Below are positions 56,514 to 64,000 of a stretch of 64,000 nt of DNA, piece by piece. Below the pieces are notes generated by a model. The model searched no databases. It was not told where the DNA came from and saw nothing but the letters and a program-made list of their open reading frames with translations. The stretch covers positions 124,001 to 188,000 of the forward strand of contig JBAIAA010000600.1 in assembly GCA_037893245.1 (NCBI GenBank), given 5' to 3'. Both the position numbers and the translations under genes were made by a program. The number at the start of each line of letters is the position of its first letter. Position 1 is the first letter of the stretch. The DNA comes from Crossaster papposus. Its lineage: Eukaryota; Echinodermata; Asteroidea; Velatida; Solasteridae.

Positions 56514-56789
56514 GCAGGGATGTAGTCGAGTCCATCACAAGTCCCTGTAAGTTCCTGTAAGTTCCTGCAAGTTCCTGCAAGTCCCTGTAAGTCCCTGTAA
56601 GTCCCTGCAAGTCCATCACAAGTCCTTCAGTTCTAATTCAAATCACAATTAAGCTATTCAAATCAGCTTTGACAAAAGCATTCCTTTGTCATTGTTCATC
56701 CAGTTACTTGTGATTGCCTTTATGAAGGGACTTGCGACTGGCTTCACGAAAGGACTTGTGAACGGACTTGCAGTGACTCGACTACAATT
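56514..56789. repeat. Foldback repeat family C, copy 4
   Basis: CAGGGATGTAGTCGAGTCC at left and GTGACTCGACTACA at right. The left arm has an expanded run of about seven GTAAGTCCCT-type decamers. It borders the stop codon of the small membrane protein. Confidence 0.85.
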
Positions 56790-56795
56790 GTCAGT

Positions 56796-57018
56796 TCAGG
56801 GAACCAGACTAATGGCACCGTACGTCTTGACTGAAATACCAACGGTGCTGGACGTTCGATTGCCAGTATTCGAATAGGTATTCGGATCGATACTCTGGTC
56901 GGTATTGTGTGCGTCCTCGGGATTAATGTACACGTAACAGGTGGAGATTTCATTCTTTCGAATCGGATGTTCCGTGTCATCGCTATCTCTTGGTGAAGTT
57001 TCGTTCCTTGCAGAAATG
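56796..57018 (-). CDS. Exon 3 of small membrane protein: cytoplasmic tail
   Basis: The acceptor is TTCTTGTTCTTTAACAG. One base completes a Cys codon and 73 residues follow to a TGA. The tail is acidic, Ser/Thr/Asn-rich and carries the four tyrosine motifs. Its last codons lie only about 7 bp from the edge of a foldback repeat (56514-56789), so the 3' UTR must run through that repeat. Confidence 0.75.
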
Positions 57019-57909
57019 CTGTTAAAGAACAAGAAGAATCGATTATTCGAAATTAAATGACATCGACAACATTGTCGAAAGATCACTCTCGAACAAAACA
57101 AAGTATGGTGAGCCTTGTAAGCCATTAGTTAATCTTAGAAGATTGAAAATGCCAGCCTTTAGTCTGTGGTCTCGACACAGTTACCCGCTACCTACCAGTA
57201 TCGTATGAGGGCATAGAGTAGCACTGAGACCACGGCAAGTATGACCAGACTCCACAGGGACACGACAACTATGGTGAGAATTCCCTCCAAATCCAGAGGG
57301 TGGAATTTCAGCGTCAACGAAGATGAAGAGGCGGCAGATTCTTGTAATCAAACATTCAGAGAGAAAAATAACAACATAACATCGATTTAATCTTACCGTG
57401 CTGAATCGTTCTAATTCCAATATGAATCGACACTCTAGGGGTTATGATTTAGTGAAGCCACCCAAGGTGAAGTCAGTCTGCGAATTAGGTGAATGGTAGT
57501 CGATGATTGGGATTCGGGGGTCGAACCCGAAACACTAACCCTAAACCTATAACCCACATTCTAACCCTAGTTTTTGAGTAATTTAAGTACAATCTAAAAA
57601 TCGAATTCGTGAAATTCCTAATGGAGACCTATTCATCTATAGAAATAACCCTTCGGAGACCTTTTCACTCCCATTGTCCCCATTGTGTTCAAGTCACCAG
57701 AGGGTACCGTATTTCGCACCCTATTAATACACACATGAACACCCATTTTCATACTGAAGTGTGTTCTGAATACACCGATATAATAATAATAATAATGTCC
57801 CGACATGTTTACCTGCTGATACTGTTGTCCATGGTCCTGTAAGATTCACGACTCCGACAAGTAAAAAGCCAAGGACTTGAAGTAATTTACCGGAACAAAG
57901 TCCCTCCAT
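56796..57909 (-). CDS. Small single-pass membrane protein with tyrosine-motif tail (3 exons, 154 aa), family unknown
   Basis: Exons on the minus strand: 57909-57813, 57340-57196, 57018-56796. Splice sites are consensus and phases match (1, then 2). Residues 1-25 or so form a signal peptide (LLQVLGFLLVGVV). A short ectodomain of about 27 residues follows, Ser-rich with an NLT site near the cleavage region. One strongly hydrophobic helix spans about 53-77 (ILTIVVVSLWSLVILAVV). The 75-residue tail has T107-C-Y109-V-Y111-I112, which fits the TxYxxI (ITSM-type) pattern, YIN and YSN (YxN, Grb2-SH2-type) and YGAI. This layout recalls transmembrane adaptors or signalling stubs of receptors. I recognise no homologue; ectodomain exons could be skipped alternatively, but I saw none in the 470-bp first intron. 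Confidence 0.72.
57196..57340 (-). CDS. Exon 2 of small membrane protein: juxtamembrane segment and TM helix
   Basis: The acceptor is TTGATTACAAG after a TTTTTCTCTCT tract; the donor is GTAGGT. Two bases complete the split Glu codon, then 47 codons run from SAASSSSLTL to YALIRY and end with two bases. There is no ATG in this frame, so it is not visible as a simple ORF; a different frame of the same stretch gives a meaningless ORF. Confidence 0.75.
57813..57909 (-). CDS. Exon 1 of small membrane protein: start codon and signal peptide
   Basis: The ATG is at 57909-57907. It encodes MEGLCSGKLLQVLGFLLVG and on to TTVSA, ending with one base of a split codon before the donor GTAAAC. The hydrophobic core of about 13 residues after a lysine is a good secretion signal. 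The frame runs on into the intron (to 57724) but then loses any protein character. Confidence 0.7.
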
Positions 57910-58650
57910 CTCTGAGTCGGTAGTACTAGGTTTAATAATGTCAATTTATTCACGGCCTGCGTGTATTACTGGAGCTTTTTGTCAGTGTTATAACGGCACG
58001 CACACAACACTATACCGCAGACTATTGCACATACGACCATAGAAACACACAGAATGGCGTTAGATAAAATATCGCGCGCCGTAATAGCCCAACCGCGTTA
58101 CATTCGCGCTTCCAGTTCACTCTGAAAACACTAGACACTCTCTAGACTATTGTTAACTAATCCACCCCCCTAAAAAGAGATCACTGAAGCGTGGTTTTCG
58201 TACTGTATGTCAGTACGCCTGGAGCGAGTAACGAGTCCCTTGTACTATAGGCTCTATGCATGCGCACTTAATTGATTGTGTTTACGCATTACAGTGAAGC
58301 AGATTGTGCGCAATTATGATAGAATTGTTCCCTTGATAACAGCATGAAATTTGGCAGACAGTCAAAAATCATGAGATCCAATATTTGGCTATAGTGCTAA
58401 GCACGGTATGATCGAGAGACTCCCCCCTTAGTCCCCCATACCTATACACTCTCTAGACTATTGTTACCTAACGCACCCCCACTAAAAATGATTCCTGAGA
58501 AACCACAACATTCCAGGGTCCCCTCCGTCTCATCTTGTATGCTTCATATATGCACTAAGTTATAAGGTAGACAAATATAGATAGAATAACACGCAATGGC
58601 AGCCATTTTGAAAATTTTAAAAATTGGTTGTTATTATTCTACCTCATAAT

Positions 58651-58889
58651 ATGTGACACGATCAAGCGGAATGAGTCAGATGTCGACCCCGGTCAAAAAA
58701 ATGAGTTTTCATGTAGTTTTAAAGAGGGCATCTGTATACGTTTTAAAAACTGAAAACCCCATGTTGATACGATGTTTTGTTGTCGAGTTATGTAAATTTG
58801 TTTAAATACCAACGAAGAACACAGTTCTGATTAAAAAATAATTGGAATTCCCCGACATCCGACTCATTCCGCTTGGTCGGTGTCACATA
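58651..58889. repeat. MITE with ATGTGAC ends, related copy 2
   Basis: ATGTGACACGATCAAGCGGA and ATGAGTCAGATGTCG at left, inverse at right (CGACATCCGACTCAT is close, with TCCGCTTGGTCGGTGTCACAT). The same end theme as the 18 kb element, but the interior is different. Confidence 0.78.
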
Positions 58890-59349
58890 ATTTGTTTCCA
58901 TAGCCAAATATCTGTCACATGACTTATTCTGATTGTGTGCCAAATTCTATGCTTTTATCATTTTGATTGAAAATGTTCACCAATCTGTCTCACTAATATA
59001 AAACAAAATATATAAAAAACGGACAACATACTTCCAAGTTCCACTACTCTGGGGGCAAACACAACTCAGTGAGGGGCACATGATGCTCCTCAGAGATCCC
59101 AAAAAACTAGAAGTATGTTTCCACGTTCTTGCTGACGAACGCAGAAAAAGTCATTGACAAAGGACAGCCAGCACAAACAATAACAGTCTAACATTTTCTT
59201 TTATTTCCGTTAAAACGTACAGTTCAGAAATTAGGATATACCAGTTTCAAAAGTATATAGATATATAATTTATACATATAGGTAAAATCTTTGTAAAAAA
59301 GTTAATATTGTGGATTACTCCCTGAAATTGTGCGAGTCTAATTGGCGAT

Positions 59350-59523
59350 TTAGAACTTATGCACAAATTTGCTTAGCACAAACAATATCTAGCCAGGTTA
59401 CCAGCCAAACAAGTCACAGGCAATATACATCACATGCAAATTAGTTTTTTAACCCTGATTTTTGCCAAGAAAGATTTTCATGCTAAGCAATTTGTTTGTG
59501 CTGCGCAGCTCCATGAAATTGGC
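59350..59523. repeat. Foldback MITE family A, shortened copy 7
   Basis: GCTTAGCACAAAC at the left and CATGCTAAGCAATTTG with CATGAAATTGGC at the right. A further solo end (GAAATTGGCCCC) is at 59700-59711. Confidence 0.7.
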
Positions 59524-59773
59524 GATACCCAGCAAGATATGGGACCGAGCGACTCCCCCCTTAGTCCCCCATACCTATACACTCCCTACACTATTGTTAC
59601 CTAACGCAACCTAACCTCAAAAGAAACCACAACATTCCGCAAGCACTATGAACACCACAAAGGAGAGGGGTTCTCTCCGTCCCATATTTTGCTTCATATG
59701 AAATTGGCCCCTGGCGGCGCGCCCAAAACCAGCCCCAGAGGAAAGCGCCCTCCACTGACAGCCAAACCGATTT

Positions 59774-59779
59774 TTTATT
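59774..59779 (-). terminator. Polyadenylation signal of HNMT-like gene
   Basis: AATAAA on the minus strand begins 8 nt past the TAA stop. If used, the 3' UTR would be only about 30 nt long, which is unusually short. Confidence 0.45.
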
Positions 59780-59786
59780 ATTTGTA

Positions 59787-60148
59787 TTAGTTGGGCTTCC
59801 ACGCGATGATGTGCTCCGAGTCGTAGTACAGGAAGACCCTGCCGTCGTCCCGCACGGTGGCCAGGCCCCGCAGGTAGTCTCGAAACTCCTCGAAGACGGG
59901 GCGAGACACGCTCTCCCGGAAGTGCAAGACGTTCGAGAGGAAGTCTACCAGCAGGGCGCCCTCTGGCGACGCGTCTTCGAAGACGGCCGTAATGTCGTAG
60001 TCTTGTTGGTCGTTCGGCTGGCCGCACACGACGTGCGGGATGCCGCGCCCGCCAAAGTAGCTACGGAGGTCGCGGCTGCTAAACAACGGGTTCAGGTCGT
60101 CCTGGGCAAACTGAAATCGCTCCTCGATCTTAATGACGTCAGAATTTT
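59787..60148 (-). CDS. HNMT-like exon 3, C-terminal part
   Basis: The acceptor is TTGTCTTTTCCAG. The exon completes the split Glu codon and runs from NSDVIKIEERF to the stop TAA after AWKPN. FAQDDLNPLFSSRDLRSYF lines up with the FPQDDL-x-TSDDL region of HNMT. A frame open on the opposite strand (59811-60296) is only its shadow. Confidence 0.9.
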
Positions 60149-62273
60149 CTGGAAAAGACAAAAAAGCGTAAACTTGAAATATGCTTGGGAGGCCTGCGCC
60201 TATTTTTCTTCCTCCGTTTTAGGCCTGGTCGGTATGATACATCACCAAACGGGTAAAAGCCAGCAAGTCTGGTGCCCTGACCTGGCAATTCTCTAGCGTT
60301 TATAATTGCCCTGTTTTCTCAAATTGTATTTATTTGTTTATATTGCTTTAAAAAAAGCAATTTAGAAACGGTATCTAGTTTTAGTATGAAAGTCAAAAAT
60401 GGCGCAGGGAACGCAGCTTTTAAAAAGCGCCCTCTCCAGTCCCTGTAAATCATCACCTGACTCCAGCGCCACGAGTAGGACGCCCCCTGGCGCCAACCGG
60501 CTATACAGATACTCCAGCATGGAATTCATGTCCGGCTCGTAGTACAAACAGAAGAGGGCGCTGATGAGGTGGAACTTTGTCTGGTCCCCGGACTGCTCGC
60601 CGACATGCCGGTACTGGCTCAGCGTCTGGGTGTGCCAGTCGAACTCCACGCCCTGGAGCGCCCCCGACTGCTGCTCCCTGACGCGAGTCCTGTAGAGGTC
60701 AAGCTGTGTCATGCTGGGGTCAACCGAGGTGTTGTGGATCGACGGATATTTGGTCAGTAGGCGCGAGATCAATTTACACTCCACTTCGCCTGTTCGATAC
60801 AGCAAGGCCACAACACAGAATATTAGAAATTAGGGTTGCGCATTGTAGGTAGTACGTGACGTAATTATAATGAAAGTTCATAAACCCTGATAACTAATAA
60901 GCCACTTCAAAAAAATTAGAAAAAAACTCAAGGCGTTTTGGACACCCATCTTATGCTTATACACATGTATTATCTTTTTAGTTTCTGTTTCATTTGGGCT
61001 TATAACTATAGATCGATTACAGGGCCTACTCACAACTCTGCAGGGCCCACTCACAACTCTCGACTTTATTTAACCTATGACATAGAATGGAGCGGCCTTG
61101 TAATCTATGGGTATCAGTGAGGTATATACATGGTTAGGGTCAGTCCATTCTATGTCCTAGGGTATATAGTCGGGAGTTGTGAGTGGGCCCTGCATTCTAT
61201 ATTGAGTTTGTTGCTGCATTCAAATAGAGGACGTAGAACAATAGCGGACAATAGAGTCCCCTATTGCCACGTCCCCAATTGACATTCGTGTACAAAACAT
61301 ATGGAAGGTCTTCCGAAAAAATGTAGGCTTAGTACAAACAAAAAGAGAACAAAGTAAGAGGTTTTGGGTTAGGGTCTCCGACTGGGGAGAACAGTGGGGT
61401 GTATCGTGTGGGTTGCATCTGCATTCAAATAATGGACGTGGAAAAATAGACAATAGGGTCCACGATGGACAGTTCACGATTGAAATTCGTGTACGAAAAC
61501 ACAAAGTGGGAGGCCATAAGTTTAAGTACAAACAAAAGAGGGGCAATAGGGTGTCCACGATAAAGGGTGTTTACACACACATATTCTGTGTTAAAGTTTG
61601 TTTTTGATCGAAGTATAGGGGACGTTGCCAAACAACGGCCAAAATCGATCGCAACAACTTGAAGCAATATCGGATCAGGCCATGCAACTATAAATTGGAA
61701 TTAACAGACTTATTGTACACTTTGTTTTTCAATTTTCAATAATGTTCAATGGCAGAAATGTGAAAAAAAAAGATAACTTAAAACCAGCCGATCCGAGGAA
61801 AGGTTGTAAGCTTGTATGAAAAGAACAAAAATAATAAAATTTGAAGATTTGTAGAAGATAATGGAAATTACATGTGTACTTTTAAAAATACACAATTGCG
61901 CTGCACTATTCAGCTCTGAAAAGGGGCTGCAAACAATTATTATAATAGCATTACTGCCTTTCGTCTTTGTGAACTTTTTACACCGTCTTGCTGAGTGTAG
62001 TCAGTTCTGTTTCCACAGTGTAAACATTTTTTTACCTTCGCCACTTCCTACGCCCAGGGTGCGCAGTGTTCCTCCCTCTGGTACGGCAACGTCCATCTTT
62101 TCCAGAACCCTCGTTCCCAGCTGGTCCTCCACCCATTTCTTGTAGTCTGCCAACCAGCTGGACACGCTATGCTCGAACTGCGCCATGCAGCACAGGTAAT
62201 GCTCGTCGTCGTTGCACAAGCTCACAAGCGGCTTGGATTGCGCCTTGTCTCTAGGCGCAGTATCCGCCATCAT
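59787..62273 (-). CDS. Histamine N-methyltransferase-like SAM-dependent methyltransferase (3 exons, 310 aa)
   Basis: Exons on the minus strand: 62273-62036, 60789-60457, 60148-59787, with phases 1 and 1 matching. It is a cytosolic class I methyltransferase resembling human HNMT (292 residues). The N-terminal DDEHY corresponds to the TEH around Glu28 of HNMT. Motif I is TLGVGSGEGEVECKLISRL, spanning the exon 1/2 joint. The acidic motif is VDPS (VEPS in HNMT). FDWHTQTLSQY, YYEPDM and LAPGGVLLVALES match the later strand and helix pattern, and FQFAQDDLNPLFSSRDL plus YDITAVFED and LLVDFLSNV match the HNMT C-terminal half. By my alignment, positions equal to Gln143 and Asn283 of HNMT are not kept, so the substrate may not be histamine. 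Confidence 0.9.
60457..60789 (-). CDS. HNMT-like exon 2
   Basis: The acceptor is GTATCGAACAG; the donor is GTGATG after ...VALES. The exon encodes the central Rossmann part, from EVECKLISRLLTKYPSIHN to APGGVLLVALES. The frame stays open through the donor to about 60362, but that extension (GDDLQGLERAL...) does not fit HNMT, while splicing to exon 3 does. Confidence 0.9.
61030..61660. repeat. Cluster of inverted repeats in HNMT-like intron 1
   Basis: CAGGGCCCACTCACAACTC near 61040 is inverted at about 61175-61195, with CATAGAATGGA inside as an inverted pair. From 61225 onward, GGACGTAGAACAATAG and GGACGTGGAAAAATAGAC are two diverged copies of a unit related to the CAATCGTGGACG family. Confidence 0.65.
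62036..62273 (-). CDS. HNMT-like exon 1
   Basis: It starts MMADTAP; either of the first two Met codons could start translation. The exon encodes the N-terminal substrate-side helices (DDEHYLCC, WLADYKKWVEDQLG) and ends inside the SAM loop GVGSGEG at donor GTAAAA. Confidence 0.88.
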
Positions 62274-63234
62274 TATTCAAGTCACAGGCACCGTACGATT
62301 GGTTGTGTTTACTTAAAGACCGCGAACTAAAAAGCAACAAAAATGTAGTCTAAATAGTCTAAAGATACAGTGTTTTACACACATACAACGTCATAACTCG
62401 AAAAACTTCTCAAAATATTCGTTAGGTTCCTTCGGGATATGTAACTTCAGTGTATAGCTCAATAAACGTACAATTTGTTGCTTGTCTGGCCTCCAAATAA
62501 ACCTGTCAAAATCCCATTGAATTTTTTGTTTGTAAACATTTGTTGGGTGTACTAGCGGCAACTTTTATACCCATTTCGAGGGTGGTCGCTTTGTGTTTGC
62601 TGCTGTCACTCACGAACTACACGTTCTGCTAAAAAGGTTCTTGCACGGCGCCTGGCAGACTGATAACATATTGCTCTTGTCATGATAGTACAATAATTTC
62701 AATTGGACACTATATTGACCTATAGGCCTATTGTCAAACGAAAGATCCAATCATAGACGCTAGAGTACACTCTAGCAAGGTCACGTAAAGTCAACCTTCA
62801 TGCATGAATGGTCAAAATGATTGGTCAACCAACCAGGTCGTTTGGGGATTTGACCAATGGGGACAGTGCAATCATGGCTTTTACGCGCTTTGATCTGAGC
62901 GGCAAGAAAACACTTTTGCGTGGGCTGTGATCTGACTAGACCGTGTGGCGCCACCCTTGACCGAAAAGCAATCAACCTCTGCTGTGACAATGATGGAAAG
63001 ATGTTTACGCTTTCCAGAACTCGTGGGGCGAAACTTGTTATTCAATTTTTTTCAAAAAGGGCAATTGTTTGCATCTTTCGACGGAAGTTGGTTGTATTGC
63101 ATTGTAAAGCTGCATTGACGTAAAGTCCTTTGTTATCCCGAGCATCACTGGATATGGGACCGGCTTTCGTGTAAACTCGGCTTTCGTGTTCGAGGTCACT
63201 GCATGAAGCTTTTGTACAAAAACAGATCGACTCG
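62274..63234. other. Region upstream of the HNMT-like gene
   Basis: This presumably holds the HNMT-like promoter just above 62273. I see no clear TATA box or other motif that I would call. No coding frame is convincing. Confidence 0.4.
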
Positions 63235-63609
63235 ATGGCAGTGGGAAAAGCAACAGGCCTTGATGACGTAAGTGTAAAGATCCTAAAGGTTGCTTGTCCA
63301 TATGTAGTTAACTCGTTAACGTATATATTAAATTTCTCAATAAGAAGTGGTCAATGCCCTAATGCTTGGAAACATGCTTCTGTAATTCCAATACATAAAG
63401 GTGGAGACAAAGGTTGTGTTAATAACTATCGGCCAATTTCCATTCTTCCGATTGTCTCAAAAATTATGGAGAGGGCCGTGCACAACGATCTGTATTCCTA
63501 CCTTGATGAAAACCGTTTGATCTCCCCTTGCCAATCAGGTTTCAGACCCCTGCATTCAACAGAAACCATTCTGCATGGATTAATTGATAATTGTCTCCGT
63601 GCAGTATAG
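63235..63609 (+). mobile_element. Truncated non-LTR retrotransposon reverse transcriptase (CR1/L2/jockey-like)
   Basis: The frame encodes the N-terminal fingers part of a LINE reverse transcriptase: GKATGLDDVSVKIL, WKHASVIPIHKGGDK, NNYRPISILPIVSKIMER and LISPCQSGFRPLHSTETIL. The catalytic FADD region is absent because the frame stops after NCLRAV, and nothing recognisable precedes the start. It is a dead fragment of about 125 residues. Confidence 0.92.
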
Positions 63610-64000
63610 TCTAGCCCTAGACCCTTGTGTTATTTCGGCGCCCACCACGCGCGCAGATTCGTTAACGCTGACTCTTTTTCAAATCCCGGCTTCGTGTGCG
63701 TTCTGGTCTCACGCATGCGTAGTTTACAAAATGCGGCTGGATCCATGTTCGCACTGGAGCCGACGTTTGACAAACGTACATGATTTTGGATTCCCAGAAG
63801 GGTCTAGCACTAGTTGGCTAGCAATTGTTAACTTTAACCTTAGTTTTCGACGATTCTCCCTCGCTTTTCCGAGGGATCCAATCAGCGACCGAGTTTGAGC
63901 CTCATCATGAATTATTCATTATACACAAATACAGGATATGACTGGGTGTGTGTACACAGTGTACATCAGGGGGGGGGCGGAGGGGGGGCCCAACAAAGTG
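63610..64000. other. Right edge, no gene seen
   Basis: Downstream of the RT fragment the sequence is unique-looking, with a moderately open but unrecognisable frame. It ends in a G-rich run at about 63969-63987. Confidence 0.4.

Larger units (their letters stand above)
58131..59700. repeat. Repeat cluster between the small membrane gene and the HNMT-like gene
   Basis: The words CTCCCCCCTTAGTCCCCCAT and CTATACACTCTCTAGACTAT occur at 58424-58460 and again at 59549-59600, and ACTCTCTAGACTATTGTTA also at 58136. ACCACAACATTCC plus TCCGTC occurs at 58493 and 59628 (and 6.95 kb). These look like pieces of one larger element broken by insertions such as the ATGTGAC MITE. Confidence 0.6.

Noticed and set aside
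59811-60296. 161-codon plus-strand frame
   Set aside because: It is antisense to HNMT-like exon 3, whose protein matches a known family.
60362-60456. Extension of the HNMT-like exon 2 frame (GDDLQGLERAL...)
   Set aside because: Splicing at the GTGATG donor gives a protein matching HNMT and in phase with exon 3; the extension does not match.

Overview
The window is animal nuclear DNA, gene-poor and full of repeats. Intron-split genes, a PTH-receptor-like class B GPCR, dense foldback MITEs, tRNA-derived SINEs, a CR1-like reverse transcriptase fragment and poly-G runs suggest an invertebrate deuterostome. An echinoderm, perhaps a sea star, is my best guess, made from the overall look and not from a database match. 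Most open frames here are chance frames or shadows. Three multi-exon genes were recovered by matching splice sites and reading phases.

Layout. Positions 1-27751 hold no gene I can prove: foldback elements, poly-G runs, tandem repeats and SINE pieces. Positions 27752-50481 (+ strand) carry 11 coding exons of a secretin-family (class B1) GPCR most like the parathyroid hormone receptor: an extracellular hormone-binding domain with six cysteines, seven transmembrane segments, and a 224-residue tail ending in a PDZ ligand. All junction phases agree, giving 591 residues; only the signal-peptide exon is missing. The introns are packed with foldback elements. Positions 50482-52890 are the presumed 3' UTR plus a tRNA-derived SINE. 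Positions about 52895-56140 are a satellite of roughly 318-bp units with higher-order structure.

On the minus strand, 57909-56796 encodes a compact three-exon, 154-residue single-pass membrane protein: signal peptide, very short ectodomain, one TM helix, and a tail with TxYxxI and two YxN tyrosine motifs. I recognise no family; this is the best candidate for something undescribed. Also on the minus strand, 62273-59787 is a three-exon histamine-N-methyltransferase-like gene of 310 residues with an intact SAM-binding loop but apparent changes at histamine-contact positions. The right edge has a truncated non-LTR retrotransposon RT (63235-63609).

The three genes have no obvious operon-like or pathway link; the GPCR and the tyrosine-motif protein are both surface signalling proteins, and the methyltransferase is a soluble small-molecule enzyme. 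Exon borders come from reading splice consensus and phase by eye; no alignment or RNA data were available.
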